Under the pieces are notes generated by a model that saw only the letters and a list, made by a program, of their open reading frames with translations, ran no database searches and was not told where the DNA came from. DNA of 64,000 bases, from the NCBI RefSeq assembly GCF_004912275.1, contig NZ_STGY01000004.1, positions 1 to 64,000 of the forward strand, read 5' to 3'. Position 1 is the first letter of the stretch. Every line of letters begins with the position of its first letter. A program made the translations under genes and the position numbers. Below, piece by piece: positions 7,668 through 15,923 of this stretch. The DNA is from Glycomyces buryatensis (GTDB taxonomy: Bacteria; Actinomycetota; Actinomycetes; Mycobacteriales; Micromonosporaceae).

Positions 7668-9583
7668 GGCTTACGGGGGCTGAACGAAAGTTGATAGACA
7701 ACGTGGACACGACTCAGGCAATCCTTACCGACACAGCCTATTCGACCTTGACCACCGCACCGTTTCCCGCCGCCGCCGGCCAGCTCAGGCCACAGGTCGG
7801 CGCCTCCCTCCCCGCGGGGGAGGTGACGTTCATGTTCACCGACATCGAGGGCTCCACCCGGCTCGCCTCCGGACTCGGGGCCGAGCACTACCGCATCGTC
7901 CTGCACCGGCACCGGGCCCTCATTCGCGAAGTCCTCGCGGCCCACCGCGGCACCGAGATCGAGACCGAGGGCGATTCGTTCTTCGTCGTCTTCGCCGACG
8001 CCGCCGACGCCGCCGGTGCGGCCGTTGACATCCAGACCGCCCTGCGCGGCGCCGAATGGCCCGACCTCGGGCGCGGGGCCGGACCGATCCGGCCGCGCGT
8101 CCGCATGGGACTGCACACCGGTGAGGCCTGGCCGTCGGCCGGCGGCTACGCCACGCCGGAGGTCCACCGCACCGCCAGGATCTGCTCCGCCGCGCACGGC
8201 GACCAGATCCTGGCCTCGTCCCAGCATGTGACCGCCGCCGGGCTCGATCCGCATCGCAGCGTAGAAGTCTTGGGCGCCTTCGAACTGCGGGGTCTGCCCG
8301 GCGTCACGGAACTGGTCCAATTGGGAGCCCCGGGATTGCCGGTGGAGTTCCCGCCGCCGCCCATTCAGCCTCTGAAACACCATTTGCCGGCCGACCTCAA
8401 GATCCCCATCGACCGGCCTGAGGAGTACCAGGCGCTCGACCGGGCCTTTGACAAGTACCGCCTCGTCACCGTCACCGGCCTCCATGGCTCGGGCAAGTCC
8501 ACACTGATCACCTCCTGGGCGCGGCGCCGGCTGCGCATCTGCGGTGGCGGCGTCTGGTACTGCCGCCCCGGTGACGACCTGGGGACCGCGATCCTGGAGG
8601 CGGTGGGCCGGCGACCCGATCCGCTCCTGCGGCCCCTCGAGTCGGCCATTTGCCACCTCAAGGGACGCTCGGACCTCCTCGTCATCGACGACGTGGAACG
8701 CGACCACGCCTGGGCCGTCGAGAAGCTCCTGCGCGAATGCCCCGACCTGAGGATCCTCGCCGCCGGGGTGCGGCCGCTCGAACTGCCCGGCGAGGCCAAG
8801 CGGGCGCTGTCGCTCCTGCCCCACGGTCTGGCGGCCGAACTCGTCTCCGGCCTGTGCGAGGACCGGGGAGCGGTGTGGAGCGCGGCCGAATGCCGGGGCC
8901 TGGCCGCCGCCGTCGAGGGCTTCGTGCCCGCCCTCAGCGCGCTGGCGGATTACACCGCGTTCGCCTCGCCGGCTGCGGCGCTGCGGCGCCTGCGGGACGA
9001 CCCGCTCGCGATCCTCGACGCCGGCGGCCGGTTCCGGGCCTCGGTGGACGAGGCCATCGCGCTCATCTCGGGCCCGGCCCGGGAGGTGCTGCTGGAGCTC
9101 GCCGAACGCTCCGGCGGTGCGACGGTCGATGAGGTCCTGGACCTGTCGCGGCAGCGGGACGGGAGCCTGGAGGCCCTGGTCGAACTGGTCGACGTCGCGC
9201 TGGTCGTGATCGAGCGGCCCGCGATGGAGCAGGCCCTGTACCGGGTTCCCACGCCGGTGCGCTGGCTCCTCGGGGGCCCGGCCGAGGTGCAGCCGGCCCC
9301 CGTCCCACCGGTCGCGGCGGCGGTGCGCCTCTCCAGGCGCCTGGTCAACGTGGTCGACATCGGCCGGCTGGTGCGCACGGCCTCGTTAAGGGGGGACGAC
9401 GCGATCCGGCGCGGGCGCGCTGCTGCCGAGAGCCACGAGTGCGTCCGCGCGGTCGTCTCACGCACCTGCGCGCCGTCATGTTCGCCGATTCCGGCACGAG
9501 TGCGTCCGCGCGGTCGTCTCATCCACCTGTGTGCCGTCATGTTCGCCGATTCCGGCACGAGTGCGTCCGTACGGTCGTATTAG
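7640..9583 (+). CDS. Class III adenylate/guanylate cyclase with STAND ATPase
   Basis: Predicted signalling protein, up to 647 residues. An N-terminal class III nucleotide cyclase domain (about 60-215) has FTDIEGSTRL with the first metal Asp and GDSFFVVF with the second. The position usually held by the transition-state Asn is His (EVHRTARI), so activity is uncertain. A P-loop NTPase follows, with Walker A GLHGSGKST (about 283-291) and Walker B DLLVIDDV, then helical sequence. Cyclase-STAND chains are common in actinomycetes, usually with a LuxR or TPR C-terminus. Here neither is seen, and the last 50 residues are encoded by a 61-bp tandem repeat that shifts frame in every copy, so the C-terminus looks eroded or replaced. 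Start uncertain (GTG 7640, TTG 7691, GTG 7703). Confidence 0.8.
   Translation: MSAHQRATARLTGAERKLIDNVDTTQAILTDTAYSTLTTAPFPAAAGQLRPQVGASLPAGEVTFMFTDIEGSTRLASGLGAEHYRIVLHRHRALIREVLAAHRGTEIETEGDSFFVVFADAADAAGAAVDIQTALRGAEWPDLGRGAGPIRPRVRMGLHTGEAWPSAGGYATPEVHRTARICSAAHGDQILASSQHVTAAGLDPHRSVEVLGAFELRGLPGVTELVQLGAPGLPVEFPPPPIQPLKHHLPADLKIPIDRPEEYQALDRAFDKYRLVTVTGLHGSGKSTLITSWARRRLRICGGGVWYCRPGDDLGTAILEAVGRRPDPLLRPLESAICHLKGRSDLLVIDDVERDHAWAVEKLLRECPDLRILAAGVRPLELPGEAKRALSLLPHGLAAELVSGLCEDRGAVWSAAECRGLAAAVEGFVPALSALADYTAFASPAAALRRLRDDPLAILDAGGRFRASVDEAIALISGPAREVLLELAERSGGATVDEVLDLSRQRDGSLEALVELVDVALVVIERPAMEQALYRVPTPVRWLLGGPAEVQPAPVPPVAAAVRLSRRLVNVVDIGRLVRTASLRGDDAIRRGRAAAESHECVRAVVSRTCAPSCSPIPARVRPRGRLIHLCAVMFADSGTSASVRSY
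9436..9583 (+). repeat. 61-bp tandem repeat, about 2.4 copies
   Basis: Units begin at 9436, 9497 and 9558 with CGAGTGCGTCCG. The first two are nearly identical over 61 bp, each ending in GTTCGCCGATTCCGGCA; the third is cut after about 26 bp. As 61 is not a multiple of three, each unit is read in a new frame by the cyclase gene. The repeat ends 78 bp before hemL. Confidence 0.85.
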
Positions 9584-9599
9584 TTGCGCAGTCGTATGT

Positions 9600-9615
9600 G
9601 TTGCGCTACCGCAAC
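9600..9615 (+). promoter_or_regulatory. Inverted repeat upstream of hemL
   Basis: GTTGCG-CTAC-CGCAAC, perfect 6-bp arms, 46 bp before the hemL start. A TATGAG hexamer at 9645-9650 may be the -10 box, giving a very short or absent leader. Candidate operator; not proven. Confidence 0.3.
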
Positions 9616-9661
9616 TCAGCAGAGCTACGGGTACCGGTGGGTGGTATGAGATTCTTGAGCG

Positions 9662-10966
9662 GTGACTGACTGGCAACCCGCGCCGCTTGAGACCACCACC
9701 TCCGCCGCCTATATCGAGCGTGCCGTCCGGGTCATTCCCGGCGGCGTGAACTCGCCGGTCCGCGCCTTCCGGGGCGTCGGCGGCGACCCGCTCTTCATCG
9801 CCGACGCGTCCGGCGCCCGCATGAGGGACGTCGACGGCAACGTCTACATCGACCTGGTCGCCTCGTGGGGGCCGCTCATCCTCGGCCACGCCCACCCCGA
9901 CGTGGTCGCCTCACTCGTCCGCGCCGCCTCCAAGGGCACCTCGTACGGCGCGCCGACGCTCGGCGAGGTCGAACTGGCCGAGGGGATCGCCTGGCGCACC
10001 CCCTGCGAGCAGGTCCGGCTCGTCTCCTCGGGTACCGAGGCGACGATGAGCGCCGTGCGGCTCGCCCGCGCCGCGACCGGCCGGGACGCCATCGTCAAGT
10101 TCGCCGGCTGCTACCACGGCCACGCCGACTACTTCCTGGCCCAGGCCGGCTCCGGCGTCGCCACGCTCGGCCACCCCGACTCGCCGGGCGTCCCCGCCTC
10201 CGCCGCGGCCGACACGATCGTGGTGCCCTACAACGATATCGAGGCCGTCAAGGCGGTCTTCGCTGCCCATCCCGGCCGCATCGCGGCGATCATCACCGAG
10301 GCCCAGCCGGGCAATATGGGCGCGATCGAGCCGCAGGACGGCTTCAACGAGAAGCTCTACAAGGTCGCCCACGAAAACGGCGCGCTGCTGATCTCGGACG
10401 AGGTCATGACGGGCTTCCGCGTCGCCTACTCGGGCGTGGCCGCCCCCGCCGACCTCTACACCTACGGCAAGGTCATGGGCGGAGGCCTGCCCGCCGCCGC
10501 GTTCGGCGGACGCCGCGACCTGATGCAGCAGATCAGCCCCGTCGGGCCCGTCTACCAGGCCGGGACCCTCTCGGGGAACCCCCTCGCGGTCGCCGCCGGG
10601 CTCGCCACCCTGCGCAACTGCGACGAGTCCACCTACCGCAGGCTCGACGCCACCGCCGCCGCGATCCAGCAGATGGTGACCGCCGCCCTCACCAAAGCGG
10701 GCGTGCCGCATTACGTCTCGGCCCCGTCGAACCTGTTCTCGGTCTTCTTCCGGGAGGGCCCGGTGCGCAACTTCGAGGAGGCGTCGGCCCAGGACCTGGA
10801 CGCCTACGGGGCGTTCTTCCACGCCATGTTGGAAGGTGGCGTCTACCTGCCGCCGAGTGCCTTCGAATGCTGGTTCGTCTCGACCGCCATCGACGAGGAA
10901 GCCCTGTCACACATCGAACAGGCTCTGCCGCGGGCCGCCGAAGCGGCGGCTAGTGTGCGCTCATGA
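9662..10966 (+). CDS. hemL: Glutamate-1-semialdehyde 2,1-aminomutase
   Basis: PLP enzyme of the C5 haem pathway, converting glutamate-1-semialdehyde to 5-aminolevulinate in the cytoplasm. 434 residues, full length for the family. N-terminal [14 protein letters not shown] is the HemL signature; [15 protein letters not shown] binds the cofactor phosphate; DEVMTGFR contains the PLP-ring Asp246; and the Schiff-base lysine is Lys270 in [11 protein letters not shown]. The GTG at 9662 lacks a clear ribosome binding site. It heads the haem and cytochrome c assembly operon: its stop overlaps the next gene by 4 bp. The same gene order (hemL, phosphatase, thioredoxin-like, ccdA, resB, ccsB) is known from Mycobacterium tuberculosis, linking haem supply to cytochrome maturation. 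Confidence 0.96.
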   Translation: MTDWQPAPLETTTSAAYIERAVRVIPGGVNSPVRAFRGVGGDPLFIADASGARMRDVDGNVYIDLVASWGPLILGHAHPDVVASLVRAASKGTSYGAPTLGEVELAEGIAWRTPCEQVRLVSSGTEATMSAVRLARAATGRDAIVKFAGCYHGHADYFLAQAGSGVATLGHPDSPGVPASAAADTIVVPYNDIEAVKAVFAAHPGRIAAIITEAQPGNMGAIEPQDGFNEKLYKVAHENGALLISDEVMTGFRVAYSGVAAPADLYTYGKVMGGGLPAAAFGGRRDLMQQISPVGPVYQAGTLSGNPLAVAAGLATLRNCDESTYRRLDATAAAIQQMVTAALTKAGVPHYVSAPSNLFSVFFREGPVRNFEEASAQDLDAYGAFFHAMLEGGVYLPPSAFECWFVSTAIDEEALSHIEQALPRAAEAAASVRS

Positions 10967-11616
10967 GCGGCTCGAAGACCATCGTCCACCTGCTGAGGCA
11001 CGGTGAGGTGCACAATCCCACCGGTGTTCTCTACGGACGCATCCCCGGCTTCGGCCTGTCCGACCTGGGCCGCGAGATGGCCCTGGCCGCCGCCGAGCGC
11101 CTCGCCGGGCGCGACGTCGTCCACGTCGGCGCCTCCCCGCTCCAGCGGGCCCAGGAGACCGCCGAGCCCATCGCGGCCTCCCACCGCATGGAGACGACCA
11201 CCTACGACGGCCTCATCGAAGCGGGCAACTCCTTCGAAGGCCTCAAGGTCGGTGTCGGCGACGGCGCGCTCCGCCATCCCAAGTACTGGTGGCGCCTGCG
11301 GGACCCCTTCAGGCCCTCCTGGGGCGAGGCGTACATCGAGATCGCCCGGCGCATGATGACCGCGATCGAACAGGCCCGCATCGCCGCCGAGGGCGGCGAG
11401 ACCGTCCTCGTCTCGCACCAGCTGCCGATCTGGACCGTCCGCCGCTTCATCGAGCGCAAGCGCCTGTGGCACGACCCGCGCCATCGCGAATGCTCGCTGG
11501 CGTCGATCACCAGCGTGGTGTTCGAGGGCGACAAGGTCGACCGCGTCGAGTACTCCGAGCCGGCCGCCCACCTAGTCCTCAAGTCCGAGTCCGCCAAGCG
11601 GGCCAAGGGGGCCTGA
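10963..11616 (+). CDS. Histidine phosphatase (phosphoglycerate mutase-like)
   Basis: 217-residue member of the histidine phosphatase superfamily. The phosphohistidine motif HLLRHGE has Arg12 and His13, and a second active-site His lies in [10 protein letters not shown]. It is encoded in the hemL/cytochrome c operon, overlapping hemL by ATGA and followed by tlpA 1 bp after its stop. The homologue in M. tuberculosis occupies the same position (Rv0525-type). Its substrate is unknown; the conserved location suggests a role linked to haem or cytochrome c assembly, but this is inference. It is unlikely to be the glycolytic phosphoglycerate mutase, given its context and shorter length. Confidence 0.88.
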   Translation: MSGSKTIVHLLRHGEVHNPTGVLYGRIPGFGLSDLGREMALAAAERLAGRDVVHVGASPLQRAQETAEPIAASHRMETTTYDGLIEAGNSFEGLKVGVGDGALRHPKYWWRLRDPFRPSWGEAYIEIARRMMTAIEQARIAAEGGETVLVSHQLPIWTVRRFIERKRLWHDPRHRECSLASITSVVFEGDKVDRVEYSEPAAHLVLKSESAKRAKGA

Positions 11617-11617
11617 C

Positions 11618-12214
11618 ATGGGCGCGCGTCGCAGGACGCTGCTGGCGGCCCTCCCGCTGCTGGCGGTAGCCGCCTGCTCCGGCGAAGACGGCGACACCGC
11701 GAACCGCGTCAACGAGATCAACCGCGAACGCTTCGTCTCCGGCGACGGCTCCAACTACCGCTGGGACGACCCCGCCGAGCGTTTCGGCGCCCCCCGCCTG
11801 ACCGGCACCGCCGTCGACGGCCAGACCGAGATCGACACCGACGAGTGGGCCGACTCGGTCCTGGTCGTCAACTTCTGGGGCTCCTGGTGCCCCCCGTGCG
11901 TCGCCGAGGCCCCCTATCTCGTCGAGGCCGCCGCCGAGTTCGTAGGACAGGACGTCCAGTTCCTCGGCGTCAATATCCGCGACACCGACGACGCCGCCAC
12001 CGCGTACGAGCGGCGCTACGGCATCGAATACCCGTCCCTGTCGGACGCGCCGGGCAAGGTCGCCGACCAGTTCGTGGACTACGGGCTCTCGCCCAACGAC
12101 ATCCCCGCGACCATCGTCATCGACGCCGAGCAGCGCGTGTTCTCCATCTGGCGCGGCGAGATCGACGACGCCGAGACCCTCATCGCCGACATCAACAAGG
12201 TGATGGAGGCATGA
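11618..12214 (+). CDS. TlpA/ResA-like thiol-disulfide lipoprotein
   Basis: Membrane-tethered thioredoxin-fold reductant for apocytochrome c, 198 residues. The lipobox AVAAC puts the lipidated Cys at residue 20. The redox motif WGSWCPPC holds Cys91 and Cys94, and a later conserved Pro lies in NDIPATIVID. CPPC is typical of the TlpA/ResA branch. It probably takes electrons from the CcdA protein encoded next, with which its stop codon overlaps by 4 bp, and reduces the CXXCH cysteines for haem ligation by the ResB-CcsB complex. Confidence 0.92.
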   Translation: MGARRRTLLAALPLLAVAACSGEDGDTANRVNEINRERFVSGDGSNYRWDDPAERFGAPRLTGTAVDGQTEIDTDEWADSVLVVNFWGSWCPPCVAEAPYLVEAAAEFVGQDVQFLGVNIRDTDDAATAYERRYGIEYPSLSDAPGKVADQFVDYGLSPNDIPATIVIDAEQRVFSIWRGEIDDAETLIADINKVMEA

Positions 12215-12951
12215 ACTTCGCCGAGACCGCCGCCTCCGGCCCGCTCCTGATCGCCTTCGGCGTCGCCGCCCTCGCCGGACTCGTCTCCTTCGCCTCCCCG
12301 TGCACCCTCCCCCTCATGCCCGGCTACGTGTCCTACGTGACCGGACTGTCGGGCACCGACCTCGCCGAAGGCGGACGCAAGGGCCGCATCCTCGCCGGGG
12401 CGGCACTGTTCGTCGGCGGCTTCACCGCCGTCTACACCGCCATCACCTTCACCCTCCAGACCCTCGGCCGGTCCATCAACGCGAACTCCGAGACCCTCGA
12501 ATTCGTCGTCGGCATCCTCATGATCGTCATGGGGCTCATGTTCATCGGCCTCATCGGCGGCAAGCGGGGCTTCGCCCCCAGATGGCGCCCCGCCGTCGGC
12601 CTCGCCGGCGCCCCGCTCTTCGGCGCGGTCTTCGCGCTCTCGTGGATCCCCTGCACCTCGCCGGTACTGGCCGCCATCACCGGCCTCGCCTACATCCAGG
12701 ACGGCACCGCCCGCGGCATCGGCCTCATGATCGCCTACTGCGTCGGCCTCGGAGCGCCCTTCATCCTCTTCGCGCTCGGCATGCACAAGCTCGCGACCAC
12801 CCTCGACTTCCTCAAACGGCACGGCCGCGCCATCTCCATCGCCGGCGGCGCCATGCTCGTCGTCGTCGGACTCATGCTCGCCACCGGCGAATGGACCACC
12901 TTCATCAACTGGCTCCGCGCCACCGTGGGAGCCGGGGAGATCTGGCTGTGA
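12211..12951 (+). CDS. ccdA: Cytochrome c biogenesis protein CcdA
   Basis: Polytopic thiol-disulfide transporter of the DsbD beta-domain family, 246 residues, with six predicted transmembrane helices. It moves reducing equivalents from cytoplasmic thioredoxin to the extracytoplasmic TlpA-like protein. The two transmembrane redox cysteines are Cys31 (SFASPCTLPLMPGY) and Cys148 (SWIPCTSPVL), each next to the usual prolines. The start ATG at 12211 overlaps the preceding stop; a longer upstream open frame starting at 11845 lies within tlpA and is not coding. Its stop overlaps the GTG of resB. Confidence 0.95.
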   Translation: MNFAETAASGPLLIAFGVAALAGLVSFASPCTLPLMPGYVSYVTGLSGTDLAEGGRKGRILAGAALFVGGFTAVYTAITFTLQTLGRSINANSETLEFVVGILMIVMGLMFIGLIGGKRGFAPRWRPAVGLAGAPLFGAVFALSWIPCTSPVLAAITGLAYIQDGTARGIGLMIAYCVGLGAPFILFALGMHKLATTLDFLKRHGRAISIAGGAMLVVVGLMLATGEWTTFINWLRATVGAGEIWL

Positions 12952-14579
12952 GCACCACCGAAGCCAAACCGCGCCCCACTGGTCCCAATAACCCGGGGCC
13001 CAGGAAATCGAGGCCCCTCAAGCGGCTCAAGTCCTTCGGCCGCCGCTGGTGGCACCAGCTCACCTCCATGCGCACCGCGCTGCTCCTCCTGCTCGCCCTC
13101 GCGCTCGCCGCCATCCCCGGATCGACCTTCCCGCAGCGCTCCGTCAGCCCCACCGACGTCGACGGCTACTACACCGAGCACCCCGACCTCGCCCCGTTCC
13201 TCGACAAGCTGTGGGCCTTCGACGTCTACACCTCGCCCTGGTTCTCCGCGATCTACCTGCTGCTCATGGTCTCGCTCGTCGGCTGCATCATCCCGCGACT
13301 GCGCGTCCACCTCAAGGCGCTCCGCGCCGCGCCCCCCCAGGCACCCAAGCGGATGGAGATCCTGCCCTACCACCGCAGCCTCGCAGCGGGCGCCAACCAG
13401 GGCCGGGCCCGCGCCGTCCTCAAACAGCGCCGGTGGCGACACGTCGTCCGCGAAGACGACGACGGCACCGTCACCGTCGCCGCCGAGAAGGGCTACCTCC
13501 GCGAGAGCGGGAACCTGCTCTTCCACACCAGCATCATCTTCATCCTCGTCGGCGTCGCCGTCGGCAGCCTCTTCAGCTGGTACGGCAACCGGATCCTCTC
13601 CGAAGGCGCCGCCTCCGGCTTCTGCAACAACCTCCAGCAGTACGACGACTACGGCCTCGGCGCCTACGTCGACGAGACCGACCTGCCCCGGTTCTGCCTC
13701 CAGCTCGACTCCTTCAAGGCCGAGTTCACCGACGGCGGACCCACCGCCTACGACGCCCAGGTCAGCTACGAGAACGAAGACGAGACCGGCAGCTACAACC
13801 TGCGCGTCAACCACCCGCTCAGCTTCGACGGCACCGACGTCTTCCTCATCGGCCACGGCTACACCGCCGTCGTCACCTACACCGACCGCTACGGCAACAC
13901 CCAGACCGCCCGGCAGCCGTTCCTCGCCATGGACGCCGCCCTCAACTCCGAGGGCGCCTTCAAGTTCCCCGACGCGAACTACAACCCCGACACCGGCGAG
14001 GTCGACCAGGACGCCGAGACCGGCTTCGACGCGATCCTCGTCCCCACCTACGACGACTCGACCCAGATGCTCATCGGGTCCGAACCCGAACTGAACAACC
14101 CCGTCCTCGCCCTCACCGCCTACCAGGGCAACCTCGGCCTCGCCGACGGGCAGCCCGAATCGGTCTACTCCATCAACGAGGACCAGATCGCCTCCGGCAA
14201 CCTCGACCAGCTCAACGACGAGGTCGAGGTCATCGGCGTCGGCGACACCATGGAACTCGAAGACGGCTCCAGCCTCAGTTTCGACGCCGTCGAGCAGTAC
14301 GCCGTCCTCCAGGTCCGCCACGACCCGGGCGGCCCCATCGTCCTGGCCGGAGCGGTCATCCTCCTCACCGCCCTCCTGCCGACCCTCGCAGTGCGGCGCA
14401 GGCGATACTGGATCCGCTGGAACCCGGACGGCACCGTCGAGACCGCCGGACTGGGACGCAATGACTTCGACGGACTCGACGAGGAATGCGACGAGCTCAC
14501 CGCCCTGATCGCGCCCGACTTCGAGCCGCCGGGGCAGACCGAATCCGATGCAGACGAACCGATCGGGAGCAAGTCATGA
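12948..14579 (+). CDS. resB: Cytochrome c biogenesis protein ResB/Ccs1
   Basis: Part of the System II haem lyase: holds apocytochrome and haem together with CcsB. 543 residues from the GTG at 12948. The first transmembrane helices lie around MRTALLLLLALALAAIPG and AIYLLLMVSLVGCIIPRL, a third near LLFHTSIIFILVGVAVG, then a large extracytoplasmic domain and a last helix near IVLAGAVILLTALLPTL, followed by a short acidic cytoplasmic tail. This is the normal ResB layout. The start is set by the 4-bp GTGA overlap with ccdA; the open frame extends 216 codons further upstream, but there it is antiregister to ccdA and is rejected. The stop overlaps ccsB. Confidence 0.93.
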   Translation: MSTTEAKPRPTGPNNPGPRKSRPLKRLKSFGRRWWHQLTSMRTALLLLLALALAAIPGSTFPQRSVSPTDVDGYYTEHPDLAPFLDKLWAFDVYTSPWFSAIYLLLMVSLVGCIIPRLRVHLKALRAAPPQAPKRMEILPYHRSLAAGANQGRARAVLKQRRWRHVVREDDDGTVTVAAEKGYLRESGNLLFHTSIIFILVGVAVGSLFSWYGNRILSEGAASGFCNNLQQYDDYGLGAYVDETDLPRFCLQLDSFKAEFTDGGPTAYDAQVSYENEDETGSYNLRVNHPLSFDGTDVFLIGHGYTAVVTYTDRYGNTQTARQPFLAMDAALNSEGAFKFPDANYNPDTGEVDQDAETGFDAILVPTYDDSTQMLIGSEPELNNPVLALTAYQGNLGLADGQPESVYSINEDQIASGNLDQLNDEVEVIGVGDTMELEDGSSLSFDAVEQYAVLQVRHDPGGPIVLAGAVILLTALLPTLAVRRRRYWIRWNPDGTVETAGLGRNDFDGLDEECDELTALIAPDFEPPGQTESDADEPIGSKS

Positions 14580-15562
14580 CCGGTGCCGAAGCGGCGAACG
14601 CCCTGTTCGTCGCCACCATCCTCACCTACGCGGCGGCGATGTTCGCCTACGCGCTCGAATACGCCTTCGACAAGCGGGCCTCCAAGGCCGTGGGCGAGAA
14701 GGAACTCGTCGCCGCCGGCAACGCGGTGATCGACCGGGGCACCTCGGCCGACTCCGCCGACTCCGGAGCCGAGTCCGCCCCGATCACCCCCTCCGCCGCG
14801 CGCGGCGCGGGCCGGATCGGCCTGGTCCTGACGTTCCTGGGCACCGCCGCGCTGGCCGCCTCGATCATCACCCGCGTCGTCTACACCGGACGGTGGCCGT
14901 GGGGCAATATGTTCGAGTACACCGTCGGCGTCGCCCTGGCGGGCATGGTGACCTGGCTGGTCCTCGTCTCGCGCGGTACCGTTCCGCGCCGGCTCGGACT
15001 CTTCGCGACCTTCGCGGTCACGATGGTCCTGGGCACCTCGGTGCGCGTCTACACCGAGGCCGGACCGCTGGTCCCGGCCCTGGACTCGTACTGGATCATC
15101 ATCCACGTCACCGCCGCGATCGCCGCCTCCGGCATCCTCTTGATCGGCTGCGTCTTCGCGATCCTGCACCTGATCAAGCGCCGCTACGACCGCCAGGTCT
15201 CCGACGGGAAGCCGATCCGCTTCCCGCTCAACATCGCCGAGCGCCTGCCCGACGCGACCGCGCTGGAGCGACTGACGTTCAAGATCCACGTCTTCGCGTT
15301 CCCGCTGCTCACCTTCGGCATCTTCGCCGGCTCGGTGTGGGCCCACTTCGCCTGGGGCCGTTACTGGAACTGGGACCCCAAGGAGGTCTGGGCGTTCATC
15401 GCCTGGGTCGTCTACGCCGCCTACCTGCACGCCCGCGTCTCCGGCAAGTCCATGAAGGCCAACGCCCCGTGGATCGCGATCCTCGGCTACGCGGTCATGA
15501 TCTTCAACCTGACCGCCGTGAACCTGGTCTTCGACGGTCTCCACTCCTACTCCGGGGTGTAG
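14576..15562 (+). CDS. ccsB: Cytochrome c biogenesis protein CcsB/CcsA
   Basis: Haem-handling membrane subunit of System II cytochrome c synthetase, 328 residues, with about eight transmembrane helices. The tryptophan-rich haem-binding WWD motif is GRYWNWDPKEVWAFIAW near residue 262, and conserved histidines are in helices on either side (IIIHVTAAIAASG, FKIHVFAFP). Residues 40-75 form a loop rich in Ala/Ser/Asp that is longer than in Gram-negative CcsA. The ATG at 14576 overlaps the resB stop by 4 bp and has a CGGGAGC site upstream. It is the last gene of the hemL operon and is followed by a long hairpin. Confidence 0.94.
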   Translation: MTGAEAANALFVATILTYAAAMFAYALEYAFDKRASKAVGEKELVAAGNAVIDRGTSADSADSGAESAPITPSAARGAGRIGLVLTFLGTAALAASIITRVVYTGRWPWGNMFEYTVGVALAGMVTWLVLVSRGTVPRRLGLFATFAVTMVLGTSVRVYTEAGPLVPALDSYWIIIHVTAAIAASGILLIGCVFAILHLIKRRYDRQVSDGKPIRFPLNIAERLPDATALERLTFKIHVFAFPLLTFGIFAGSVWAHFAWGRYWNWDPKEVWAFIAWVVYAAYLHARVSGKSMKANAPWIAILGYAVMIFNLTAVNLVFDGLHSYSGV

Positions 15563-15605
15563 CGGCCGGGGCGCAAGGCCCGAAGCGGTCGGAAGCAACG
15601 AAACA

Positions 15606-15643
15606 GGGCCGGGAGCCTCCCGTTTCGGGGGAGGGCCCGGCCC
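15606..15643. terminator. Terminator of the hemL-ccs operon
   Basis: Long hairpin with outer arms GGGCCGGG/CCCGGCCC and inner CCTCCC/GGGAGG. It lies between ccsB and the convergent DUF397 gene that ends at 15678, so it may serve both. Confidence 0.7.
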
Positions 15644-15677
15644 TTCGTGATCAGTACGCCGTGGACCGCCAGAGTCG

Positions 15678-15923
15678 CTACTTGGCAGTGGCGAGGAAGG
15701 CACGCCAATCGGCGGGGGAGGCATCGAGGATCGGCGAGGCGTCCCCGAGCTTCGTGTCCCGGACCTGGACGACGTCTTCGAGAGCACGGGCCTCAACGCA
15801 GTCCCCACCGTTGTTGCCGCTGCGAGATGACTTCTTCCACTCACGGCTCAGGTATCGGGCCTCGACGCAGTTGCCGCCGGTATTGCTGCTGCGGGAGGAC
15901 TTCTTCCACTCACTTGTCAGCAC
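15678..15923 (-). CDS. DUF397 protein with duplicated N-terminal motif
   Basis: 81-residue DUF397 protein with an internal direct duplication. EWKKSSRSSNTGGNCVEAR is followed, exactly 23 residues later, by EWKKSSRSGNNGGDCVEAR, after which the family continues normally with VVQVRDTK and a WRAFLATAK end. In the DNA this is a 69-bp tandem repeat (shared blocks at 15829-15844 and 15898-15913). The GTG start overlaps the stop of the upstream XRE regulator by 14 bp, so the two are translationally coupled. In this family the small DUF397 protein works with the adjacent XRE/DUF5753 protein, as in the BldB/WhiJ-like systems of Streptomyces; its precise target here is unknown. Confidence 0.88.
   Translation of the reverse strand: MLTSEWKKSSRSSNTGGNCVEARYLSREWKKSSRSGNNGGDCVEARALEDVVQVRDTKLGDASPILDASPADWRAFLATAK
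15829..15913 (-). repeat. 69-bp in-frame duplication within DUF397 gene
   Basis: GACTTCTTCCACTCAC on the plus strand occurs at 15829-15844 and 15898-15913, offset 69 bp. The two 23-codon units differ at a few positions but stay in frame. Confidence 0.8.

Noticed and set aside
7540-7700. c-di-AMP or cobalamin riboswitch upstream of the cyclase or transglycosylase
   Set aside because: Only a simple bulged hairpin is visible; none of the conserved core motifs of those riboswitches could be matched.
7178-8824. 548-codon minus-strand frame opposite the cyclase domain
   Set aside because: Mirror of the cyclase/ATPase coding region; no domain or start signals.
9436-9583. CRISPR array
   Set aside because: Units are contiguous 61-bp tandem copies with no spacers and no cas genes.
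12300-12947. N-terminal extension of ResB through the ccdA region
   Set aside because: Arg/His/Pro-rich out-of-frame translation of ccdA; the GTG at 12948 in the stop/start overlap is the real start.
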